From NCBI GenBank assembly GCA_030248225.1, contig JASANE010026875.1, positions 57,730 through 121,729 of the forward strand: a stretch of 64,000 nt of DNA. Reading direction: 5' to 3'. Source of the DNA: Trileptium ribeirensis (Eukaryota > Nematoda > Enoplea > Enoplida > Thoracostomopsidae). The position numbers were made by a program, and so were the translations under genes. Below are positions 1-7,703 of this stretch, in pieces. Under the pieces are notes generated by a model. It searched no databases. It was not told the origin of the DNA and saw nothing but the letters and a program-made list of their open reading frames with translations. Every line of letters begins with the position of its first letter. The first letter of the stretch is position 1.

Positions 1-3000
1 CACTTGGCCACGCAGACACTCTGGAACAACAAGTTGCTCCCGCCTGCCGGACCTATGGTAAAGATGTTCATTTACCATATAATAATGGTCTTCCCGTGCG
101 TTTATTGATCCCTCTGTGGGCTTACTGCGCACAACCTTGATAATACGAATAAGTTCGGGGTCGGCTCCCTGCTTTTCCCGAAGATTAACCGAGTGAGATA
201 TCTCTCCCAGCCGACATATCTCATCCGTTTGATTTACTAATACCTCGTCGTTCCTAGCGTTCTGCAATAGCTCAGTACACGTGGAGCATTGATCGAATAG
301 ATCCATGTTCACTGTGCTCTGTTGATCGTCTGGACGCCTCGACAGAGCGTCCGCATTACCATTCTGCTTACCCGACTTATGCAGAATTATCATATCGTAC
401 TCTTGTAACGTCAAGCTCCAGCGGCAGAGCCGGCCGTGCGGGTCCCTCACACTAAGGAGCCACCTTAAAGGTTGATGATCCGTGACTACATAAAATTTCT
501 GTCCGTACAAGTATGGTCGAAACAGCCTAATGGCCCAAACTACCGCTAGTGTTTCTTTTTCTACTGTCGCGTACCGCTTTTCCGCCTTATTCAAAACGCG
601 ACTCGCATAGTATACTGGGTGTTCCTTTCCGTTATCACCAGTCTGGCTCAGTACCGCGCCAATTGCCTCCTGGCTGGCGTCAGTTTGCACGAAAAACGGG
701 ACGTTAAAATCGGGGAATGCTAGCACTGGTGCACTACAAAGAGCCTTCTTCAACAGCTCGAACGCATTTTGGCATTCTTTCGTCCATTGAAATTTGTGTT
801 TTTTACTACACAGCGCATGTAAAGGAGCAGCTAGTTTAGAAAAATCTTGAATAAAAGATCGGTAGTAACCGACTAACCCCAAAAACGATTGTACTTCTTT
901 CCCAACTGTTGGTACCGGCCATGAAACTATTTTTTGTACTTTTGAGCACTGCGGAAAAAACCCTTCGGGTGATATGACATGTCCCAAGAAGGGTACAGTG
1001 CTACACCCAAATTGACACTTCTTCAATTTCAACTTTAAGCCAGCTGCCCGCAGCCGGTCAAACACTACACGTAAGCGTTCCAGTAATTGTTGTGCATCAC
1101 TACCGGTCACCAATATGTCATCTAAATAAACGAGACATGTTTTCCAATCCAGACCGGACAGGACTGCTTCCATCAAACGCTGGAAGGTAGCGGGAGCATT
1201 AGACAACCCGAAAGGCATTTTCTTAAATTGAAACAGTCCTTCGTGCGAAACGAAGGCCGTTTTGTGTTTACTTTCAACGTCAACTGGAATCTGATGGTAC
1301 CCACTCTGCATATCCAGCGTGGAGAAATATTTTGCTTTTCCTAATGAAGCAATGATGTCTTCTACCCGCTTCATCGGATAGTTGTCACGCCTGGTAACTG
1401 CGTTTAATTTTCTATAATCAACGCAGAAACGCCAAGTTCCATCTTTTTTCTTAACTAACACTATAGGAGAAGACCACTCACTGTATGACGGTTCTATTAT
1501 TCCGGACTTCAACATATGTTCTATCTTTTCTGCTACTACAGGCCGTAGCGATACCGCTGTACGATAAGGCGCTTGCCGAATCGGAACGGCACCCTGAGTG
1601 TCAATCTTATGATGAATTAATCCGGTTCCGCCTAGATCGTGATCGCCTTCGGCGAACACGTCTTCGTATTCCAGCAGCAGCGACATTAGCTTCTCCTGAT
1701 TTAACAAGTCTAAACTACATTGAGATAAATCGAGATCCTTAAATTTCTCTAAGTTAGAAGATTGCGTAAGCTGGGACGCTACAGTGGCTGCAACTCCGAC
1801 TGCCGAAATCTCAGCGTAGTCGGTGGAAAGAATCTGTGCCTCGCTAATGATCGATTCGCGACCCAGCGTTGTGTTCTGATAAATTGTGATTGGTGCATTA
1901 GTAATGTTTAGTATCCTAACGGATAATGTACCATCTTTTGGTGTAGATATAGATGGAGCAACCAGAAAGTCGTGACCTTTGTCGGGCTCCAACAAACGCA
2001 ACGTAGGCTCTGTTACGTGCGTTCTACCTGACACCACACATTCCGTGCGTGGTGGAATCGTGAGAGTTTGTATCAAGAAAACACGTGTGTCTTTAATTAG
2101 GTCTGAATTTTCGGAGTTGAAGCGTACCTGGTAGCCATTTATCTCTAAAACTCCACAGTCATAGTCTACTGTAAATGTGCCGAGATTACTGAGGAAATCA
2201 CGACCTAAAATTAAATTGTAAGGCAATTTTGTAGTTACGGCTAGCGGACCATTCGTTGTTATGCCATATAGCTGCACACTAACTCCAACTGTTCCGTTTA
2301 TCCTCATAGCATGCCCGGAAGCGGATTTAACAATTCGATTAAAGCCCACCATATGGATAGGTTTTCCATTTATTTGCTCAAGAATGGTGACTGCATTTTC
2401 GGATATTAAAGAAATTTGCGCGCCAGTATCAACTAATGCTCGGAACGGACACCCATTAATAAGAATATTTACCGTACCGTCAGCATTCCCCTTGCCAGTC
2501 AGTTGGCAAAGACGATACGGTGAGTAACCAACAGCTTCCGTAAGTACAGTTGCCGGTGGTAAATTTGTTAACTGTGTTGACACAGGAGTTGTAGCGGTGG
2601 CCAGTTCAACGTCGGAACATACACGTTCCACGCTCGCCACCGGCATTCTGCTGTTTACTCTATCGTATATCTTACTGAACACCCCGGTAACTAGCGCATA
2701 ATTCCTGACAACTTTAAGGGCAACGTCCGCTGTCACGTACAGACAGCAGCCAAACACCCATACTTGTATAGGGTCCACTACGAAGCCTCTAAGAAATCCG
2801 AATAGTCCATTTTGTACAATGCTGCTTGCCGTGCGCTTGGCAGCATCGTGTATGGGTTCTGATCCTACTTGCATGCCAAGATACTGTAACACTTTACGTT
2901 GACCATCGTATGCGCTCAATATGTCATTTAATGACACATGAGAATTAAGCTCATGCATACGATACATAACAACCGGGTGAAATATAACTTCCGGCAGAGC

Positions 3001-3891
3001 CGGCGGTGATATTCTGGATACACGAATCGATGGTAAAGTTAGTGGCGTAATAGCTTTGCGTAGTATTCCGCCTGTAGAATACCGATATGTTTGATTCCGA
3101 AATTGCACAGTAATTTCGTCACTGTGCTCGCAATCTGCCACTAATACAGGATCCTGATGAATCACATTAGTGGTTGGATCCATATACCCGATCTCCGTTC
3201 TATTTGCAGCCGTCAATCGAATAGGAATTCGGCTTAAACAAGTTGCGTTCGCGGGTAAAACAACAAACTGTCCATCGTCCAACTCCGTGCATGGCCATAC
3301 TTCTATAACGCTTCCACCCGAACGCGCAACTAACTTTTGCGTCTTTAACAGAAAACGCATAGCCAGCGTCGGTGAAGCCAAGATTTGGCTATACAAAATT
3401 TGCTGCATATTCTGCATGGTAGTGCACGTGGTCGATATAGCATGGTTAAACGAGAAAGTGATCGCTCGCTTGGTGTGAATTTCTAGCGCTTGCAACCCCG
3501 CAGCTAACTGTGAGGATGACACTATAGCCATATCATCTTTGGACAACTGCACGCTTCGTGCTCTACGAGCCTTTATCAGCTGGAAAAAGTTTAGAGGCTC
3601 GTTTACTTTCCCAACGCTATGCAAAATCTGCAGCGGAATGCCCTGATCGCTCAACAGCACTGTTTCGCCGATGCAGTTCTTCATAGTCTGCCGATGCGGA
3701 AACGTTAACGCTATTGTGCCATCATCAGACAGCCACTCTGTATTCCGCAATTTGCCACTCATTTGTTGCCACTCTAAAATTTCGCATTCCTCAGTACTGT
3801 TTGGCTTCCAAATTAGAAATTTACCATCTTTTAAACCACAGCTTCCAGTTTCATACCGGCAGCTAGACACATCAGCAGCCGTTGACTCCAT
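1..3891 (-). CDS. pol: Envelope-like C-terminal part fused to protease, reverse transcriptase and RNase H (partial pol)
   Basis: One open frame runs from the ATG at 3891 to the left edge (at least 1,297 codons). About 3890-2640 is a Cys-bearing region with four N-x-S/T sequons, then a Gly/Phe-rich hydrophobic stretch and a probable membrane segment near 2700-2810. Protease follows, with the ALVDTGA active-site motif at 2439-2419. Reverse transcriptase covers about 1600-1000, with the catalytic YLDD at 1128-1117. RNase H begins near 690, with its first catalytic Asp in the TDA motif at 684-676. The integrase would follow beyond base 1. Placing a glycoprotein upstream of the protease in the same frame is abnormal for Ty3/Gypsy elements, whose env, when present, is downstream of pol. 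Confidence 0.85.
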   Translation of the reverse strand, partial: MESTAADVSSCRYETGSCGLKDGKFLIWKPNSTEECEILEWQQMSGKLRNTEWLSDDGTIALTFPHRQTMKNCIGETVLLSDQGIPLQILHSVGKVNEPLNFFQLIKARRARSVQLSKDDMAIVSSSQLAAGLQALEIHTKRAITFSFNHAISTTCTTMQNMQQILYSQILASPTLAMRFLLKTQKLVARSGGSVIEVWPCTELDDGQFVVLPANATCLSRIPIRLTAANRTEIGYMDPTTNVIHQDPVLVADCEHSDEITVQFRNQTYRYSTGGILRKAITPLTLPSIRVSRISPPALPEVIFHPVVMYRMHELNSHVSLNDILSAYDGQRKVLQYLGMQVGSEPIHDAAKRTASSIVQNGLFGFLRGFVVDPIQVWVFGCCLYVTADVALKVVRNYALVTGVFSKIYDRVNSRMPVASVERVCSDVELATATTPVSTQLTNLPPATVLTEAVGYSPYRLCQLTGKGNADGTVNILINGCPFRALVDTGAQISLISENAVTILEQINGKPIHMVGFNRIVKSASGHAMRINGTVGVSVQLYGITTNGPLAVTTKLPYNLILGRDFLSNLGTFTVDYDCGVLEINGYQVRFNSENSDLIKDTRVFLIQTLTIPPRTECVVSGRTHVTEPTLRLLEPDKGHDFLVAPSISTPKDGTLSVRILNITNAPITIYQNTTLGRESIISEAQILSTDYAEISAVGVAATVASQLTQSSNLEKFKDLDLSQCSLDLLNQEKLMSLLLEYEDVFAEGDHDLGGTGLIHHKIDTQGAVPIRQAPYRTAVSLRPVVAEKIEHMLKSGIIEPSYSEWSSPIVLVKKKDGTWRFCVDYRKLNAVTRRDNYPMKRVEDIIASLGKAKYFSTLDMQSGYHQIPVDVESKHKTAFVSHEGLFQFKKMPFGLSNAPATFQRLMEAVLSGLDWKTCLVYLDDILVTGSDAQQLLERLRVVFDRLRAAGLKLKLKKCQFGCSTVPFLGHVISPEGFFPQCSKVQKIVSWPVPTVGKEVQSFLGLVGYYRSFIQDFSKLAAPLHALCSKKHKFQWTKECQNAFELLKKALCSAPVLAFPDFNVPFFVQTDASQEAIGAVLSQTGDNGKEHPVYYASRVLNKAEKRYATVEKETLAVVWAIRLFRPYLYGQKFYVVTDHQPLRWLLSVRDPHGRLCRWSLTLQEYDMIILHKSGKQNGNADALSRRPDDQQSTVNMDLFDQCSTCTELLQNARNDEVLVNQTDEICRLGEISHSVNLREKQGADPELIRIIKVVRSKPTEGSINAREDHYYMVNEHLYHRSGRREQLVVPECLRGQV

Positions 3892-3940
3892 ATAGGATTC
3901 ACCGTGTCTTTAATAAACGCGTGCTTTACTCAAGAAACAA

Positions 3941-4372
3941 TTAGTTGCGATAAACTTTTTCCATGCACAGCAATGTATCCCTCCACCGGGGTATATATTC
4001 CCAATTTAATTCATTTTTAGTAGTCCAGATATCACCATCCGGTTGTAGGCTTCCTGCACTACATGTCTTAAAACTGCGCATACGGTCACATTCGGTCTCA
4101 CTTACGAATTCATCAGTGATATGTGACCGTTTTAGGTTTTCGTCCGCAAAAAAGTATGTAAAAGTTTCAACTACAGCTGTTTGCTTTTGACAAAGCCATG
4201 CTTCTGTGACATACTGCAGTATGTTCCGTTTATATAGCCGGACAGTTACCGAAACTGGAAAATCATCATTTCCATCTGACATTTTCGTGCATTTAGATAT
4301 CGGCGAGACGCCATGTTTGTTTCGATGGCCCCGACTCACACAGCAGTGGGTTTGGCAAGATTCCGGTACCAA
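3941..4372 (-). CDS. Envelope-like ectodomain fragment of Gypsy element 1
   Basis: This 143-codon ORF continues the region downstream of the signal-like segment, one frame over. It has seven cysteines and spaced aromatic residues, and no RT, protease or Gag motif. Its position, directly after a signal-like segment and before a membrane segment farther downstream, is what suggests a glycoprotein ectodomain. The ORF ends with a stop at 3941-3943 and the next open frame starts only after another stop at 3910-3912. The junction is therefore broken, or removed by splicing. I cannot assign it to a known fusion-protein class with confidence. Confidence 0.45.
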   Translation of the reverse strand: MVPESCQTHCCVSRGHRNKHGVSPISKCTKMSDGNDDFPVSVTVRLYKRNILQYVTEAWLCQKQTAVVETFTYFFADENLKRSHITDEFVSETECDRMRSFKTCSAGSLQPDGDIWTTKNELNWEYIPRWRDTLLCMEKVYRN

Positions 4373-5003
4373 GATTATGTTGTTCTGCCGAGCTTAGTGT
4401 AACTATACTCAGTACAAAATACACAGCCAGCAGCTTTAGTACCAAAAACCCAACTGTACCACAATTCCACCCGCTATCGTATTCCTGCCTAGATTGTGAA
4501 GGCAAACAGCTTGCCGCACTGACCATTCCTATGAGGAAGGGTGTTGTCCTGCGCGTTGCTGTATTACTAGCTTCGCTAATGGAAACGCTAGTAAGGTTTT
4601 CGGTATTAGGAGCCGCCAAAGATTCTGAACGGCTCCACCACGCCGCGACAGGTTCAGACAACAAAGTTCCGACTATATCGGAATTCAGTTGCTGCGGCTG
4701 TTCCGACAGCCTCCCAAAAGAGGACCTTTGACGTGACGTTGCCGATTCATGATCTTGAATACAATTTGCCCTGGGAACACCTCCAGCGGTTCGACTAGGT
4801 GACCCATTAGCTCCAGGTTGGCTGCCAGATGGCAATGCTCTTACAGCCACACGGGCGCGACAATTTTTTGTACTGTGACCGTACGTTCGGTGATAGTCAC
4901 AAAATGGTCGCGGAAGTAAACAGTTAGGCGCGGTATGGCCAGGTTTTCCGCACGCCTGACAAATGGGTTTATTTGCGGATGTGAAACGTTGTGACTCAAA
5001 CAT
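4293..5003 (-). CDS. Nucleocapsid zinc knuckles plus signal-like segment of Gypsy element 1
   Basis: The first 45 residues hold two zinc knuckles: one C-x2-C-x4-H-x4-C and one variant C-x2-H-x4-H-x4-C, which bind element RNA. A Ser/Thr/Gln-rich linker of roughly 100 residues follows. Then comes a hydrophobic stretch of about 20 residues (around 4390-4450) ending in a small-residue motif (LSSA) like a signal-peptidase site. The following sequence is Cys-containing and looks extracellular. The ORF's last 27 codons overlap the next ORF (4372-3941) in a different frame, so the true reading must change frame somewhere around 4290-4390. The ATG at 5003 is only the first ATG in this frame; upstream codons join the gag frame. 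Confidence 0.7.
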   Translation of the reverse strand: MFESQRFTSANKPICQACGKPGHTAPNCLLPRPFCDYHRTYGHSTKNCRARVAVRALPSGSQPGANGSPSRTAGGVPRANCIQDHESATSRQRSSFGRLSEQPQQLNSDIVGTLLSEPVAAWWSRSESLAAPNTENLTSVSISEASNTATRRTTPFLIGMVSAASCLPSQSRQEYDSGWNCGTVGFLVLKLLAVYFVLSIVTLSSAEQHNLGTGILPNPLLCESGPSKQTWRLADI

Positions 5004-6238
5004 AGGTAAAGTTGAAAATTTTTGAAACTTCCGTGATTACGCAAAGTTCCGTCAGATGCATGTTCTAAAGCATCAAGCCTTTCAAGTATTCGTGCAGCCC
5101 ATGGTGGGGCCGATTCTGCTTGCGCTCCTTTGTTTTCCAACTCTTCTCGTTCCAATCTGCCTATTCTGTTTGCAATCTCCAGTGCCCAAAGAGGTGCTGT
5201 AGACTGTTCTTCCTCTATCCACGGAGACCTGCTAGCAGCGGCACCTCGAGGAGTTGCTTTCTCAATGCGCTCAAGGCGCATTGCTACTTGCTCTAGACTT
5301 TTGGCCACCTGAGGTTGGGCATTAATTTTATTTTCAATGCGCTCTGCTGCTATCAGAGCCTCAGTCATAGTCGCCGGCCCCATTACTTTTACCTCTTCTC
5401 GGATTTCTGGCCGTAACCCAGCTATGAACTGATTACGAAGATTTGTTTCCTTTTCCGCTTCTACGGTCATATAACTTAAAGCGGACCGCGCTAGATCAGT
5501 AAGGTCTTGTGCAAATTGGCTAATCGTTTCGTGCAACTTTTGGGTCCTGGCGTGATAACATTCACTAAGGAACCGTTTCCGGTCGTCAATTAACAGCGCT
5601 GCATTGAGCGCTGAAACGGTGCGGTCATAATCCGACCTAACAGCTTCTTCTAGCGCGTTAAATATAAATTGTGCATGACCCTCTAAGTGCGCACCGAGCA
5701 AGTAAGCCTTATTACCTGCTGGCCACGCGTTCGCCCTAAATTTAATTTCGAATTCATTTTTTAGCCAACTAAGAAAATCGTCATCCCGTTCACCACGAAA
5801 GGGCCTTATTGGCCAATTGGGCCCCCGGGTAGAAGACCCCTGTTCTGTTGTCATTTTAGTAGCCAACCGTTGTTCAACTGCCGCAATAAGTGTGTTTTGA
5901 AATGTTTCACTATTGTCAATTAACTGTGTTTGTAATTCAGTCGGTGCAGTGGTTAATTCCGCACTTGCCGATGTACAGACACAGCTAAGCAGCGTTTGTT
6001 GGTGATCAAGCGTTCTTTGCACTATTTCTAACTGCTTGCAAATATCGTGTTTCAGCGCAGAAAGCGCCACGTCAACAGAATCGACCTTTCTCTGGCTAGC
6101 ACGTTCACTACGCGCTGTAGTAGTATCCGTCGAGCCGCGGCGAGGTTCCAGGCCCTGGATAGATTTTGGGCCGGATTTTTGCGAAATTTTGATCAGAAGA
6201 CAAAAAGCCAATACAATTTGTACTTTCTTTTTGTACAA
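4841..6238 (-). CDS. gag: Gag capsid region of Gypsy element 1
   Basis: This 465-codon ORF carries a retrotransposon Gag-type domain (about residues 140-330), with a conserved-looking helical stretch containing the F..W......F and L.....F..GL.P patterns of Ty3/Gypsy capsids. It makes the particle shell around the element RNA. The first codon of the ORF is TTG. The first in-frame ATG is only near 5853, inside the coding region, so the real start is not settled; translation may begin at a non-AUG codon. The last 58 codons, after about 5015, are probably not used: the zinc knuckles of the same protein sit in the -1 frame from 5003 onward. A heptamer of the A AAT TTT type lies exactly in the gag frame at 5021-5015, where the switch would be needed. 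Confidence 0.8.
   Translation of the reverse strand: MYKKKVQIVLAFCLLIKISQKSGPKSIQGLEPRRGSTDTTTARSERASQRKVDSVDVALSALKHDICKQLEIVQRTLDHQQTLLSCVCTSASAELTTAPTELQTQLIDNSETFQNTLIAAVEQRLATKMTTEQGSSTRGPNWPIRPFRGERDDDFLSWLKNEFEIKFRANAWPAGNKAYLLGAHLEGHAQFIFNALEEAVRSDYDRTVSALNAALLIDDRKRFLSECYHARTQKLHETISQFAQDLTDLARSALSYMTVEAEKETNLRNQFIAGLRPEIREEVKVMGPATMTEALIAAERIENKINAQPQVAKSLEQVAMRLERIEKATPRGAAASRSPWIEEEQSTAPLWALEIANRIGRLEREELENKGAQAESAPPWAARILERLDALEHASDGTLRNHGSFKNFQLYLCLSHNVSHPQINPFVRRAENLAIPRLTVYFRDHFVTITERTVTVQKIVAPVWL
5015..5021 (-). promoter_or_regulatory. Candidate -1 ribosomal frameshift heptamer
   Basis: On the minus strand the bases read A AAT TTT, with AAT and TTT as zero-frame Gag codons. 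This is the X XXY YYZ pattern of -1 slippery sites. Slipping back one base here moves the ribosome into the frame that holds both zinc knuckles and the following hydrophobic segment (frame of the 5003-4293 ORF). No downstream pseudoknot was tested. A simple one-base deletion in the A/T run of a decaying copy would look the same. Confidence 0.4.
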
Positions 6239-6270
6239 TATTAACCGTGAAAGGAACCACTAGTTGAATG

Positions 6271-6288
6271 GTCCCATCGTGGTCACCA
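6271..6288 (-). other. Candidate primer binding site of Gypsy element 1
   Basis: On the minus strand the bases TGGTGACCACGATGGGAC lie just upstream of gag. They begin with TGG, as expected for pairing with the CCA end of a tRNA. They match the candidate site of Gypsy element 2 (51055-51072) at 13 of 18 positions. The adjoining bases do not end in a clear CA, so the LTR boundary is uncertain. Confidence 0.3.
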
Positions 6289-6299
6289 CTTTAACTTTG

Positions 6300-7072
6300 T
6301 TCTAACCACTCAACTAATGTTTTCACGTACCAAGCGTAGGATCGCTTGGTGGAATAATTAAAACTGTGTTTTACTGTCGGAGGAAAAACGAAGTTATAAG
6401 CCAGTGTGACAAAAGCACGAAAAACCCTCTTTTTTAAAGCTTGTAGTCTTCAGCAAAAACAATAGATCTGTCTAAATCTTTTTAGAAAAACAAAACAATT
6501 CGTCTTCTTCTGTCGTATTAATAATAAATCAAGATTCGTAAAAATCGTAGATTCGCAAAACTGCCAAGAAACCACCAATTCTCCAGAAGATGCAACAACG
6601 AAAGGGCACCCATAGCCATAACAACCGTTACATAAATATTAAACAATAAAAGCGGAACGTAGATGGATCAATCTAGCCCATGTACGATTTCAAGCTTTGT
6701 ATATGGTGCTAACAGCGCTACCATCCAGCACATGAATTTTCCCAGTAGTTGTACAACCGAAAAGTCGAAAACAGATATACCGTATAACTAAGAAATCTAG
6801 CGAAATCAACAGTAGCGTTCATCAGCATTTCCTCATATTTATGACTCAATGAAGCAATTGTATCAAAAATACTACGCATTGTTTGCCTATGGTTAATAAG
6901 ATTTTATAGCCTTGATCGAAAGGCGCAAGAAAATGTCATCTGCGACAATTTGACTAAATCACTCCTAACGAGAAGTTGAATGAAAAAGACAATTGTTGAT
7001 ACTGATTTCCACCTTTCGTTACAACTCTAGAAACAGGGGCGTTTTGTAGTGAAAGTCCTGATATAAAAGATT
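6300..7072. other. Non-coding stretch: possible LTR of Gypsy element 1 and 3' flank of the host gene
   Basis: No ORF of interest. It should contain the upstream LTR of the minus-strand Gypsy element, but without the second LTR the limits cannot be drawn. A short hairpin, CCAAGCG-TAGGAT-CGCTTGG, lies at 6335-6354. The host gene 3' UTR must begin at 7072; an ATTAAA hexamer overlaps its stop codon and no AATAAA was seen nearby on the minus strand. Confidence 0.4.
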
Positions 7073-7703
7073 TTAATTGTCATACTGAGGTTTCGAAGGC
7101 TGATTGAGGTCAGTGCGTTCTCGACTGTTTGATCGATATCTTGTTCGACTACCACTGGAAATTTCGTTGTCATGACCCAATTCGCGCCAAAAACCTCCGT
7201 GGTCATCCCGATCAGCATGATTCGGCCGATGACTACGAGCTCGGGGATCGTTTACAGATTCGGGATGACGATTTTCGCTTTCGCGATTGCGGTCGTTTCT
7301 AGCATCGCGACTGTAGTGTCGATCGAGGTGTCGTGAACGACGCGAGTCATGAGGCGGTGATCGTGAGCGTGTACGATGCGAGCCACGAGGCGGTGATCGT
7401 GACCGTGTACGACGCGACAGACGAGGTGGTGATCGCGACCGTGTACGACGCGAGTTACGAGGTGGTGATCGTGAACGACGTCGCGACGAAGAATACCGAC
7501 TTGCGTCGTCTCGTCGTTCCGAATCTCGTCCTCGTCTGTCTCTATCGCGATCACGAGACGTTGACCGATACCGTCTACAAGTACGCCCATCGGACGATAT
7601 ATCGCGCCTGCGGCTGTCGTGGCTATTTGACACCATTGCTGACGGCGACAGTGACTGTCTGGTACCGCTATCGTCACAACGCTCTTCTCTTGAACGATAA
7701 TTG
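7073..7703 (-). CDS. Exon 6 of the RS-domain gene: RS domain and stop
   Basis: 631 nt from the acceptor CCATTTATAG|CAATT to the TAA at 7075-7073. It encodes the RS domain, with many SR/RD/RE dipeptides and a series of near-identical RTRSRSPPR units, then a less repetitive tail. The internal repeats are visible in the DNA as well (7330-7480). Confidence 0.85.

Larger units (their letters stand above)
1..6300 (-). mobile_element. Ty3/Gypsy LTR retrotransposon 1, partial, with envelope-like region inside gag-pol
   Basis: Read on the minus strand, the order is gag, two CCHC zinc knuckles, a signal-like hydrophobic stretch, an envelope-like ectodomain with membrane segment, aspartic protease, reverse transcriptase and RNase H. 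The window edge cuts the element just before the integrase. The right-hand LTR would lie beyond about 6290 and the other LTR is outside the window, so LTR ends cannot be checked. Frames change twice upstream of the protease (near 5015 and 4370), and a stop-bounded break lies at 3910-3943, so the copy is either partly decayed or uses frameshifting or splicing. From 3909 down to base 1 a single frame is open. Confidence 0.9.

Noticed and set aside
1485..3895. Plus-strand ORFs across the minus-strand Gypsy element
   Set aside because: They are shadows of the single open minus-strand frame that carries protease and reverse transcriptase.
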